From Aphrocallistes beatrix (Eukaryota; Porifera; Hexactinellida; Sceptrulophora; Aphrocallistidae), in the NCBI GenBank assembly GCA_963281255.1, contig OY725500.1:1054001-1118000 (forward strand): DNA of 64,000 bases. Direction: 5' to 3'. Below, piece by piece: positions 48,106 to 59,727 of the stretch. Positions within the stretch are counted from its first letter, which is position 1. Every line of letters begins with the position of its first letter. The notes below the pieces were generated by a model. The model made no database searches and was not told the DNA's origin. It saw only the letters and a program-made list of their open reading frames with translations. The translations under genes were made by a program, and so were the position numbers.

Positions 48106-48738
48106 TAGGGTTGCCAGATTTTCAAAAGGCCAAACCCGGACATAATTTATTCTCTAAAAAAATGCTTATTGTAATATTATCTAATTTGCCATTGAACACA
48201 GAAACAAAAAGAAGATTCCAAGTACAGTCAGGGTCGCTTATTATGAACCCGCTTAATATGAACATTCGTTTATTATGAACTAACCTCCCAGATCCCAATT
48301 TCATTTTCTAGATAGGATTTGTATTGAACCGAGTTCGCTTAATATGAAATATCTCTATTATGAACATATTTTTTTGGTCCCCTGGTGGTTCATAATAAGC
48401 GATCCTGACTGTACACTCATTACGAAACATGTTAGGCAGTTAGGGTCAGTACTCAGTAGTATACGTACACTATGGTAGCATTACAAATCAGTAATAATCC
48501 AAATTTCACAAACTTGCACTCTTTCTTCAAATATTAGAGAGTGACACGTTTGCAGCAGAGCAATAGCTAACTAAATAACTTAGAGACGGATAGAATATAT
48601 TGACAGTCCTGAGTAGTGAGTAGTCGGACAGGACTCAAAATTCTCCAAACCCGGACAAATTCATCCCATTCCCGGACTCCGGACAAATGGCTCGAAATCC
48701 GGACTGTCCGGGTCAAACCCGGACGTCTGGCAACCCTA
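48106..48738. mobile_element. hAT-like non-autonomous element with perfect 8-bp target duplication
   Basis: Ends TAGGGTTGCCAGA and complement TAGGGTTGCCAGAC. The 8-bp TACCTCAC lies on both sides (48098-48105 and 48739-48746). The interior is rich in AACCCGGAC motifs. A Tigger-like MITE is nested inside. Confidence 0.9.
48225..48411. mobile_element. Tigger-like MITE, CAGTCAGGGTCGC family, nested copy
   Basis: Left CAGTCAGGGTCGCTTATTAT, right complement CAGTCAGGATCGCTTATTAT, TA flanks. It lies wholly within the hAT-like element. Confidence 0.85.
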
Positions 48739-48746
48739 TACCTCAC

Positions 48747-49570
48747 TCAGTACAACCCAGACAATCTGAGTTTTTGCCCGTTAGGCATCTTGACCTGTCC
48801 AGTCCAAGAAAATTAGGTATCTGGGTTTTCGGTCCTTTCCTATCCCATTCATTTTACTAATTTAATATATAATATCTCTCGCTACGGCCTTGTAATCAGG
48901 GTATTATACAGCCCTCCAGAGAAACTCCCTTAATCTCAAACCCATAAATTTTAAATCTCTAGCCTAAATCTATAAATAGCATTATAATATAGGGTAAATT
49001 GGATAATACTTGAAATTTCCACGCTCCTAAACACTTTCGGACTTAAAATCATACGCCTAAAGGAGCGTCTCGCGCTCCTAGATAATCCCTTGCTTGTAAT
49101 ATTAATCCAGTAGGCAAGAGCGTGACCTTCGTTATATAAGGCCAACTCACTGGTTTAAAATTTTGGACCAGGGATAGGACCGAAGTCCATTGAAAGAATA
49201 CAGGATTGGCCAAAAATAGCCTGTCACTCCGAGCCGGGCTTGCAGGAGCCTAAAACAACAAATCTACAGGCCTTGGCAGGCCCTTGTTGAGTAGTCATCT
49301 CGACACAAGAAAGTCATTAAAACATTATCGCAGAGGTCGTCGAACTTATTTATAGTTGGTGGGTAATTCTTAGAGATGTGCGATGTCGCAGCCATAATCT
49401 AAACTATATTTTAACTGCGTTAGAAACTTTAGTTAAAAATTGTCGAGCGTCAGAAACATGATGACTAACTATTAGCAGGGCCGGATTTATACTTGTGGGG
49501 GACAAGGGCAATCAATCTGTGGGGCCAAGAAATTGCGTTATTGTACAATAATAATTTGAATATATTTACT
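48747..49570. other. Stretch without a recognisable gene
   Basis: At 49020-49100 is a repeat block (CCTAAAGGAGCGTCTCGCG) that recurs at about 62505-62583. No coding signal. Confidence 0.4.
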
Positions 49571-50030
49571 ACAAACGCGGCTAGCGAACAATTCGTGTTC
49601 GCAAGGTCTCCTTGCAGACACCTGGAAATATAGACAAATTCAGAATTCAATACGGGTGCTAAATGTTGATATTTTCACTAATCCATTTCAAATTTGTTTA
49701 CTTTATGAATGTATTGGAAAAAATACACCCCTAAAAAACCCATATCAACCGTTGGAAGCTAGTCTCTAGCCTATATTCGGAATTTATTTACCATATGTAT
49801 CTATTGTAAACAAAAGTTTTATCATATAGATTCGAAAATACGATATTTGGAATTTATAATATGATATCCCTAAAAACCCCATGTCAACCGAAAGCAAGCA
49901 AGTCTCTAGCATATTTTACAAATTCACCAGAAGGTGTGAAAATATGTATACAAAGGTGTGAAAATATACACATAACCTTTTTATTGCTATACATTATAAT
50001 AAAATGATAGGATATCTACGTAATATTTTA
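49571..50030 (+). repeat. Hairpin-headed repeat, family A, decayed copy 4
   Basis: Starts with a diverged head (ACAAACGCGGCTAGCGAACA, stem GCGAACA/TGTTCGC). It has two tandem units (49738 and 49877), then the GGTGTGAAAATATG block, and breaks off near 50030, just before a family B head at 50053. Confidence 0.65.
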
Positions 50031-50052
50031 TTGGTTTTAAGTATTAATAACA

Positions 50053-50544
50053 ACAAGCGCGCTTCGCTTGCTTGCGCTGCGCGGCTGGCGGACACTTCGT
50101 GTCCGCCGGAGGCTCCCTTCGGTCGCCTGAAGGTGACATTGGTTAATTATAAGGGAGATATAATCTCTAAATATGTCTATCTTAGTTTTAAAATCGATAT
50201 CACTCGAAAAATCACCAAATTTGTCAATTTTAAAATTTTGATGAGTAATGATGACGTCATAGAAAAGTGATGAGTCATCATTTTTGATGATAGTTGCATC
50301 ATATGTGAGGCGTGTTAGTATACAGATTCTATTAAAATTTCAGCCTTCTATCTCCTATAATGGCTGAGTTATGCCCGAATAACTGTGTTGCTTAACTTTT
50401 AAAAATGTGACAATGACGTCATAATTCCATGATGAGTTGACATTTTCGTCTGAGCTCAGAACTTACTGGAGCCATTGCCAAAAGACTCCCACATACCAAA
50501 AATCAGCTTTCTACGCCTGGCAGTTTCTTCAATCAATTCGTTAC

Positions 50545-50581
<37 letters not shown>

Positions 50582-50615
50582 TAGACAAACAATAATCGAG
50601 TTTTAATAGTAAGGA
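50053..50615 (+). repeat. Hairpin-headed repeat, family B, copy 1
   Basis: The head ACAAGCGCGCTTCGCTTGCT has the hairpin GCGGACACTTCGTGTCCGC. The body carries ATGATGACGTCAT and AATGACGTCATAATTCCATG. The tail is TTCTTCAATCAATTCGTTAC, (TA)n, and AATCGAGTTTTAATAGTAAG. Confidence 0.85.
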
Positions 50616-51059
50616 TGACAGTATATGGTAGTGCCATACAATGATTTCTATTGTGAGAGTGAAACCATATACATATATTGTACGTAAAAACATGAAATAT
50701 CGAAAATGTTTTACGTTCTTTTTGGAGCGTAAGAAGCGTAAGAAGGTTTCAACCGACCCCTCACTCTTGCATCGATCCAAATTTCGAAGCTACCATCTAA
50801 CCTAAACAGCAAAAGCAAAATACACAAAGTAGATATCTTCAATCAAACAATGTTGCCATCTCATTCGTACACTAACTGTGCGGCCCTGGCAAATTTGTGG
50901 TGAGATTCCCCTTCCAACACGGGCAACATCTCCTTTTGAAGGTTCTTACTCCCTCAAGTATGTGGGGGCCACGGGTCAAGTGGCCCGTTTACTTTGCTTT
51001 AAATCCGGCCCTGACTATTAGCATTGGAAATCTCACTATGGATGAGTTAGTTGGAAATA
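50616..51059. other. Stretch without a recognisable gene
   Basis: No supported feature. GC content rises at 50880-51010 without an open frame of interest. Confidence 0.3.
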
Positions 51060-51216
51060 CAGTCGACTCCGCTTAATCGGACCACTTTCACCAGGACCGG
51101 AATAGTTCTCACACACATAGAATATAATACAGAATATTTTCGGTTAATAAGGTTCCCCGCTTGATTGGGCCAAAATGTCCTCTGATGAGTTCCTATTAAG
51201 TAGAATCGATCTAAAG
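51060..51216. mobile_element. Tigger-like MITE, CAGTCGACTCCGC family, copy 4 (decayed right end)
   Basis: The left end is intact (CAGTCGACTCCGCTTAATCG). The right end is mutated to TATTAAGTAGAATCGATC. Confidence 0.7.
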
Positions 51217-51668
51217 TTATTTCTGCTACCCACATAGAAATAACTTAATTCTTCTTAGTGCATGGCGGTAGGAAGCGGTGCGGCTGGTAAGGCCATGGCA
51301 TTGCGATTTTTGAAAAATTGTATTAGCTCTATGAGCGATAAGGTGGATGAGCCTTGCCACTTTGATTAACAAAATGCAGGCCTCTCAACTTGTAATCTAA
51401 CCAAATCGTGAGATATGGTAAAATAGTATTATGAACAGTAGCTCTAAATAGTGAGATAATAGTGAGTAATAGTCTCATATAACAGCGAAAATCGTGAGAC
51501 ACACGACGAGATCGTAAGAGTTGAGAAGCCTGCATCATGGCAATAGCCTTACCACTTTTTATGAGCTTCCGACGGCAATGTACTGACAATATTGAATTTC
51601 GCGATCCAGGGAAATCCCTGGATATCTAGGGAATTTCCTGGATTTTAAATAAAGGCCGAATATATGTA

Positions 51669-52173
51669 ACAAGCGCGCTTCGCTTGCTTGCGCTGCGCGG
51701 CTGGCGGACACTTTGTGTCCGCCGGAGGCTCCCTTCGGTCGCCTGGGGTTACATTGATTAATTATAAGGGAGATAACATCTCTAAATACGTCTGTCTTAC
51801 TATTATAATCTAAATCGCACGAAAAATCATCAAATTTGTCAATTTTTACAATTTTTGATGCGTAATGATGACGTCATAACAGAATGATGAGTCATCATTT
51901 TTTGATGATAGTTGCATCATATGTGAGGTATATTAGTATACAGATTCTATTAAAATCTCAGTCTTCTATCTCCTATAATGACTGAGTTACGCTCGAATAA
52001 CTGTATTGCTTAACTTTTAAAAATGTGACAATGACGTCATAATTCCATGATGAGTCGACATTTTGCTCTGAACTCAGAACTTACTGGAGCCATAGCGAAA
52101 AGACTCCCACATGCCAAAAATCAGCCTTCGCCCGGCAGTTTCTTCAATCAATTCGTTACAGATATATATATAT
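51669..52173 (+). repeat. Hairpin-headed repeat, family B, copy 2
   Basis: Same head and body as 50053-50615. Its (TA)n tail is cut at 52173 by a family A element, and the expected final tail TTAATCGAGTTTTAATAGTA reappears at 53751-53775. Confidence 0.85.
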
Positions 52174-53692
52174 ACAAGCGCGCTTCGCTTGCTTGCGCTG
52201 CGCGGCTTGCGGACACTTTGTGTCCGCAGAGTCGCCCTGCGGGCGCCTGGTGTTACTCAATCTAAACTATTTTGAATTTTTTTCCTTTATATATATATAT
52301 ATATATATATTGTAAACAAAGGTCAACGAATAATTTTTCATATAGATCAGAAAATATGATATTCGAAATCTACACCCCTAAAAACCCCATGTCAACCGTT
52401 GGAAGCTAGTTTCTAGCCTATTTTTGTAATTTGTTTACTTTATGTATCTATTGCAAACAAAAGTAAACAAATATTTTATCATATCAATCTGAAAATATGA
52501 TATTCAAAATCTACATCCCTAAAAACCCCATGTCAACCGTTGGAAGCTAGTTTCTAGCATATTTTTGAGATTTGTTTACTTTATGTATCTATTGTAAACA
52601 AAAGTAAACAAATAATTTATCATATCGATCTGAAAATATGATATTCGAAATCTACACTCCTAAAACCCCATGTCAACCGTTGGAAGCTAGTCTCTAGTCT
52701 ATTTTTGTAATTTGTTTACTTTATGTATCTATTGTAAACAAAAGTAAACAAATAATTTATCATATCGATCTGAAAATATGATATTCGGAATCTACACCCC
52801 TAAAAACCCCATGTCAACCGTTGGAAGCTAGTCTCTAGTCTATTTTTGTAATTTGTTTACTTTATGTATCTATTGTAAACAAAAGTAAACAAATATTTTA
52901 TCATATCAATCTGAAAATATGATATTCAAAATCTACATCCCTAAAAACCCCATGTCAACCGTTGGAAGCTAGTTTCTAGCATATTTTTGAGATTTGTTTA
53001 CTTTATGTATCTATTGTAAACAAAAGTAAACAAATAATTTATCATATATCGATCTGAAAATATGATATTCGAAATCTACACCCCTAAAAACCCCATGTCA
53101 ACCGTTGGAAGCTAGTCTCTAGTCTATTTTTGTAATTTGTTTACTTTATGTATCTATTGTAAACAAAAGTAAACAAATAATTTATCATATACATCTGAAA
53201 ATATTATATTTCGAAATCTACACCCCTGAAAACCCCATGTCAACCGTTGGAAGCTAGTCTCTAGCATTATTTTCAAAATTCATCAAATGGTGTGAAAATA
53301 TGTATATAAAGGTGTGAAAATATGCACATAATTTTTTTTTATTGCTATACACTATAATACATTTAAGATATTAAACATAAGTTGTAGCTTTGGAGTATTA
53401 TTAATAATGACGATCTAATGGAGTGTCGTACAATAATTTCCATTGTGATAGTGCAGTCTTTTATTTAGTATAGAAAAGGTGTGAAAAATTGTTTTCCATT
53501 TTTTTTTCAGAGGTGTGAAAATTTCGCTTAGATCTTAGAACTTAATCGTAGATTCATCATTTGACACCTACGTGCCAATTTTCGTATCTCTACGACTTGC
53601 CAATTCTTCAATCAATTCGGACAAACAAACAAACAAACAAACAAACAAACAAACAAACAAACAAACAAATCCTAGCATTTTAATATATAAGA
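52174..53692 (+). repeat. Hairpin-headed repeat, family A, copy 5, expanded
   Basis: Head ACAAGCGCGCTTCGCTTGCT with hairpin GCGGACACTTTGTGTCCGC, then seven tandem units, the GGTGTGAAAATATG block, a tail TTCTTCAATCAATTCGGAC, a (CAAA)n microsatellite at about 53621-53668, and AATCCTAGCATTTTAATATA. It is inserted in the TA tail of the preceding family B copy. Confidence 0.85.
52297..53290 (+). repeat. Tandem array, seven units of about 141 bp
   Basis: CCCCATGTCAACCGTTGG recurs at 52385, 52526, 52666, 52807, 52948, 53091 and 53233, with spacings of 140-143. Each unit also holds TTTGTTTACTTTATGTATCT and CTGAAAATATGATATTC. The array lies inside a family A element. Confidence 0.95.
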
Positions 53693-53783
53693 TATATATA
53701 TATATATATATAAATAAATATATATATATATATAAATAAATAAATATACATTAATCGAGTTTTAATAGTAAGGATATATACAT

Positions 53784-54277
53784 ACAAGCGCGCTTCGCTT
53801 GCTTGCGCTGCGCGGCTGGCGGACACTTCGTGTCCGCCGGAGGCTCTCTTCGGTCGCCTGGGTTCACATTGGTTAATTATAAGGGAGATAACATCTCTAA
53901 ATATGTCCATCTTAGTTTTAAAATCGAAATCACTCGAAAAATCACCGAATTTGTCAATTTTAAACTTTTTGATGCGTAATGATGACGTCATAACAAAGTG
54001 ATGAGTCATCATTTTTTGATGAAAGTCGCATCATATGTGAGGTATGTTAGTATACAGATTCTATTAAAATTTCAGCCTTCTATCTTCTATAATGGCTGAG
54101 TTATGCCCGAATAACTGTGTTGCTTAACTTTTAAAAATGTGACGATGACGTCATAATTCCATGATGAGTCGACATTTTACTATGAACTCAGAACTTACTG
54201 GAGCCATAGCGAAAAGACTCCCACATGCCAAAAATCAGCCTTCTGCGCCCGGCAGTTTCTTCAATCAATTCGTAACA

Positions 54278-54308
<31 letters not shown>

Positions 54309-54335
54309 ATATTAATCGAGTTTTAATAGTAAGGA
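53784..54335 (+). repeat. Hairpin-headed repeat, family B, copy 3
   Basis: A complete copy with head, TGACGTCA-bearing body and tail. The same tail motif TTAATCGAGTTTTAATAGTA stands just before it (53751) and again after it (54342-54368), which points to nested insertion at a tail. Confidence 0.85.
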
Positions 54336-54368
54336 TATACACATTAATCGAGTTTTAATAGTAAAGAT

Positions 54369-55016
54369 TAAAAATTTCGAAAAGGACAAGTAAACTATTT
54401 ATAGAAAGGTAATCGTATACAATGTTATCTAATGCGTTCGAAATTCGTGAGTCCAGGAAATTTTCCAGGATCCGTGAAGACTTGCTAAATAGTGCGGAAC
54501 ATAAAATTACAATAAATTCCATAAACTATAGTCCATTAATGGAAATTATTATAGGCTAGTTGAAAGCTCAAAATCCCTGGATTTTTCATTAAACCCCTGG
54601 ATCCCTGGAGGATTGGTAAGTATGGGATTGGCCCCTGCCAGAGGCCCACAATTGGCAGTAATGATTCCAGCGTTACTATTGAAACTATAGTCAAATTCCA
54701 TTTCAAATTACATAGTCAAATTCAAAAAAAGAGTTTTAACATAAATATAGGTTACCACTACGGCCTCGGCACACCTCTGCAAATACCTCGCAGACCAGTG
54801 GCAGATCCACGGGGGTTGAAACAATTCCTACTTAGATTACTTTAGTATGACTCTTGTACTCATCATATTTTACACTTGCACCGTTGAACTTCTAAATTCA
54901 AAGATAAATATGACTACTATGGTATATGAGTATAATTTCAAAGGCCTTCGACGGCATCCATGTTTAAATTTTTAGTGAGCAGGCCTTATAATAACGTAGG
55001 TCACGATTATATGATA
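54369..55016. other. Stretch without a recognisable gene
   Basis: 54530-54630 is a copy of the repeat at 15505-15635 (TAATGGAAATTATTATAGGC, then CCCTGGATTTTTCATTAAA). Otherwise nothing seen. Confidence 0.45.
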
Positions 55017-55154
55017 CAATCAGGGTAGCATATTATTATGAACTTGTTTAATTTGAACATTCGTTTATTATGTTCGCTTAATCTGAAGTTTCATTATTAT
55101 GAACAATTATTTGGCCCCTAATAGTTATAATCATATAATAAGTGACCCTAACTG
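55017..55154. mobile_element. Decayed MITE, CAGTCAGGGTCGC family
   Basis: Left CAATCAGGGTAGCATATTAT, right complement CAGTTAGGGTCACTTATTAT, TA flanks. Confidence 0.65.
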
Positions 55155-55586
55155 TACGTAGATATCAAAATTAATATCACAGTGAACCCTTAAAGAAAAT
55201 TTTAAAATTTGACAACATTTTTCAGGAAATTTAATAAGCAAGCAAATCAAAACAAGAATATATAAACATAAAGAAATATATTTACATAGAGAAACAGTGC
55301 TAACATATTATCTAATAGACATTGATGGTATTCTACTAAAATTTTTGATGCTAATCTCGTGCTTTCTAAAGAACTTGGAGGCTATCAAGATTTGCAAGCA
55401 AAGGTAGTTGGAACTCTTTATGTTTGAAAACAAAACAAATCCAAGAAGCAATAACACCGAGACTATCTAATGGGGGACATAGAGTTTAGTTAGGAATGAA
55501 AAACAACATTAAAAGCAGTACAAGCTTCTCTCTACTTATTAGGTACGAAACAAAAACACTCAGGACTGTTCAATGATTTTCTACCA

Positions 55587-57909
55587 CTAATTTGGAATAG
55601 GTGACAACCTTTCCTGAGAACGATTCAGGGCTGATTGAAGGTTGTTATTCATTATTTCGAGGTCTTTTTCCAGAGCTTGAATGCGTTTACGTAAAAGAGT
55701 ATCATCCTCAGGAAAGTCTTTCACATTATTCATATTGAAGAGTGTTTTACCATTAGGATCTTTGCACAGATAGTATAACACAGGGACATCAATGATTGAT
55801 GCTGTAATGGCAGCAGTAAATATGGCTATGAATGAGGCTAATCCTATCTTTGCGTCGAAATGAGTCACGAATCCAAGCACAATCACAATGAAAATGAAAG
55901 AGAGTAACACGTAGTATATTATCAAGGTTAGGTTTAAGGTGTAACTCTGTGATTTATGTGTGATATTTTGCAAATGGTAAGCGAGGAAAATGGAAATAAT
56001 AAGCAAAGCTAACTTGATAAGAAGTAGAATGAATAGGGGTGCATCAGGACCAAATTTACAGAATGCTAAACGGTAGAGAGGAGGATCAACTACGTCAGAT
56101 TTCATGATATATGACTCATATTGAATTGGCTGAAAGACTCCCCACAATGCTATCACCAGCGTGTCTATGGAGGCGAGGAGGATAGGGAGGAGCACGAGGA
56201 AACGGAAGCGGAGAAATTTTCTGGTTTTCTTATCAAATCGGTTCAACACCCACAAAGCGTACAACTTCAACGCTTTAGCCAACACTCCACCCAGAATCAA
56301 GCTACAAGTCACACTTGCTAGCCAGACAAGAACATGACAATAGAGACTGCATTCAGGTGAATTCGGTTCGAAGTATACGAATTTCCCATCAATGGTGAGA
56401 AGAACCGCGAACACAAGGAGAGGCAGGTTTGCGATGAGAAGGAAGATATTCATGTAGGGTTCCGAGCATGTGGCAGGAGGATACTTTCTGTAAACTGCGA
56501 CTGCGATGATTATGATGAGAATGACGATGTACACTGCTACTGCGAATGCTAACAGTGTGGCTAGGATGAAGATGGATATGTGAGAGTATTTGTTTTCGAC
56601 TCCGTCCGATGATTCAGAGTTCCAGTATATAAAGTTTGAAGAATTAATCAAACTAGCTTTTGTGAGGTTTTCTACTTGAGAAAGGTCTGAAGGTAAGTTT
56701 ACGTACAGACCTCGAAAGTGTGTTTCTGTGAATGAATACTCCAATATCTGTGCTTGATGCGTTACTCGTAAACCATTTTCAAAATAAACATCTCCTGTCA
56801 CACTTTTGAACTGTTCCTTGTGGATGTTGTAATAAAGGAGATAAGGAAGGTATCTACGATATAGCTCTGGAGTATATCCCTCACTAATGGTCTGATGTAA
56901 TGCGAGTCCCAATGCCCACATACCGTCATACATATAGAGACTCATTACATCCCATATTTCATCATTGAGGGAAGTTGAATCATTCAGTCCATATTCTGTG
57001 GCTAGAGTTGCAGTTGGAAGACCTGAAATAGTATATCGACTCATGGAAACCAAATCTTCTACTCGAGCATATTCAGTGAATCCGATGGTACCTTTTACTA
57101 ATTCTTGAAGATTGCTCAATGGACAAGTCGTAGAATGTTGCCAATCACTGGGACTGATTTCCTGTGCAATGAATGTGGATTCTTCAAAATTCAGACTTCT
57201 GTTACTTATACGACAATAAAAGCTGTTGATGGTCCAACCAAAGGCGTTGAAAAGTATGATCCTATATCCGGCTGACACTATGGTATCAATGACACTATCG
57301 ATTTGTTCATTTCGTTTCTCTTCATCGGAATCGAACGATATGGTTTCTAAAATGCTTTCAATATCTAACGAGTACAAAGCCTTTTTTAACTCGTAGCCTA
57401 AGGCTATGAAGTACAGTTGATCTGAGTTAACTATAGCTACTCGATTCCATCCATGGTCTTGAATGAATTTGATCTGAGCGAGGACTGCAATACGTCCAGT
57501 TGGGAATCCATTTATGACATCGTAGTAATGGTAGAACGAATGCACTGAAAGTGAATAACAACCCATTATATACACCTATTATGTCAGCGATTGATTCGAT
57601 GGAATCCAAACAAGGCAATCCGAACACGATAGGGTACGACTCGTTCTCGTAGTGCATGAACTCAATGAGAGATGCATAGGCATATAACCTGTCACAATAA
57701 GTCTCTTTCCATTCGATCACCAAATTGTAATCTGGTAGTATATCATCTCTAGCGTTTATTTCCTTTATGGCCAGTTCTGTTAACTCAGTGGAACTGTTGA
57801 AGATTGAATCTAGTAGATACAATCCAGCGATATTGATATCTTTCTTGCAGTTAGCGAGATAGAATACATTACACAATAATATGGTTATGACATGAAGTTG
57901 GGATTTCAT
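55587..57909 (-). CDS. GABA-B-like class C G-protein-coupled receptor, frame broken once
   Basis: A plasma-membrane metabotropic receptor. ATG 57909 starts a signal peptide (MKSQLHVITILLCNVFYLAN). An ANF/Venus-flytrap ligand-binding region follows (INIAGLYLLDS, FGLPCLDSIESIADII, then FIQDHGWNRVAIV). The seven-helix 7tm_3 domain runs from about IFILATLLAFAVAVYIVILI to ASIIDVPVLYYLCKD. The tail is a probable coiled coil (LLRKRIQALEKDLEIMNNNL), as used for pairing in GABA-B receptors. No Cys-rich domain links the two halves, which fits GABA-B and not mGluR. The frame slips at a GGG (57562-57564 on plus). Dropping one G joins VYN-GCYSLSVHSF smoothly; a 31-base intron (GTGTAT...TTTCAG) is the alternative. 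The ligand is unknown. Confidence 0.88.
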
Positions 57910-58137
57910 GTTGAAAGTTAATAACTTATTTTCCTTCTACTATTCAGCATATTTATACTCGATAGAATCACCTAAGTTAAGTACCAATACTTTGTTGCTG
58001 TTATTCTTTCATGTAGTTATTTGATACCTGCTAGTATATTGTATTTGATTACAGTCTGTTTCAAGGAAGTGAGAATGCTTACTCTGATTTTTAAGTCGAG
58101 TTTGAATAATAATTAAATTTTAATTTTGAATTAAAAA
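57910..58137. other. Upstream flank of the receptor gene
   Basis: AT-rich, no other feature recognised. Confidence 0.3.
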
Positions 58138-59110
58138 TAGACAGACAAAAAGCAAATCATTACAAAATTTTAAAATCGATATTTTGATATCCACAAATTA
58201 CTCAACTGGCACAGAGCAAAATTGAATTTTAAGTACGTGGATATGGAATGACAAACATTGGCACAAAGTAAAATCGATAGATCAAGTACAAAGTAATTGA
58301 TAGGGTATCGTAGTACAGAACATGTTTATAATATACTCGACAAATCATTTTAGTGTAGTTCCTATAATGTGTTGCCCTTATGCCATGGACCACCTACAAG
58401 TTCCATCTGTATGTATGCATGTACGTCCGTACGTGCGATTCTAAGAAATCAAACAGTCCAAATTACTAAATTTCGCAGCATGATCCTTTTATGAGTAGGT
58501 GTGCACTATCCAATCTTATAAAATATCATCACCTCCAGGTCTGTAAAAGCACAAGCGAGTTCGCTTGCTTGTGCTGCGCGGGCTGCAGACTCTTTTATGC
58601 CAAATGATGTGTTAAGTTAATGTGTAACATTTTGAAAGATTTCAGCGAGTTTGAAAGGTCGCGCATTCATCTCGTTTGTTTCTATTATAATCTGTAATTA
58701 CTGTAGTACTAGCTAGGTGGTACTAGGAGTTAAATAATAAAACTGGCTACAGTATATTTTAAAGTTTAGTCCAACCTTCCAAAAGCCTCATAAATAGCTC
58801 CAGTGAATTCAGTCTATTCATTTTCGTGCAATGAAGTAAGGGCTTCCAAGATAATTATCGGGCTACTAGGCGAATAATTTCTGGTATAATTTTTAAATAC
58901 ACAAACACAAGTTTCCTAAAATGACATCATACTTGCCAACAATCCCTAGATCTCTGGATTATCTCAGAATTTTAAAGCCAAATCCAAGGAATTGAGTAAA
59001 TTTAAGTCCTTACAATTCGCTGTTTTTGCATAATAGAGATAGAAAAATATGAATAATCTGGTTCAAGAATCGCAGAAACAGATCTGGGGGTTAGGGTATC
59101 CCAAAAATAC
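58138..59110. repeat. Left copy of a segmental duplication
   Basis: Runs from AGACAGACAAAAAGCAAATC through a decayed hairpin head at 58551 (ACAAGCGAGTTCGCTTGCTT) to AATCGCAGAAACAGATCTG. The right copy is at 61271-62400 in the same orientation, with extra bases in its middle. Confidence 0.85.
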
Positions 59111-59388
59111 TGGGAAAGTTTGAATATTTAGATAGGTTACTTTGATCACCAAATATTAACCATAAAAATTCAAGCAATTTGGAAATAATTTAGTGGTCCC
59201 TTTAAGTAGGCTCCCCCAATAATACATTTTAATGACATAAAATCTACTGGTTCAGAGATATTGGTGAAAACAGTTGGAACAACTCTTTAATGTAACATGA
59301 AGGAATTTCCTAAATAGAGATTGTAAAATACCATCCATTACTGTATTAAATAAGAATAGTATGTTAGTACTGTTTCTAGTACTAAGTA

Positions 59389-59576
59389 CAGTCGACTCCG
59401 CTTAATAGGGTCACATCGGTCAGAGGACATTTTGGCCCGATTAAGCGGAGAACCCTATTAACCGAAAATATTTTGTATTAGCATCAATGAGTGAGAGCTA
59501 TTCCGGTCCTGCCCAAAGTGACCCGATTAAGCGGTTGGCCCGATTAAACAGTGACCCTATTAAGCGGAGTCGACTG
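59389..59576. mobile_element. Tigger-like MITE, CAGTCGACTCCGC family, copy 5
   Basis: Both ends are CAGTCGACTCCGCTTAATAG with TA flanks; the most complete family member here. Confidence 0.9.
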
Positions 59577-59727
59577 TATATGTAAATGTAATCTTCATGT
59601 TGAACATTTTCTTGTTTATATTTCTTATTTAATTTGGTAAATATGGTCATTAAAAAGTGAATATAAATTTCTTAGATAAAATGGGATGTTATGTGATATT
59701 TAGCCTAAAATTTCGGTATCAATGCTA

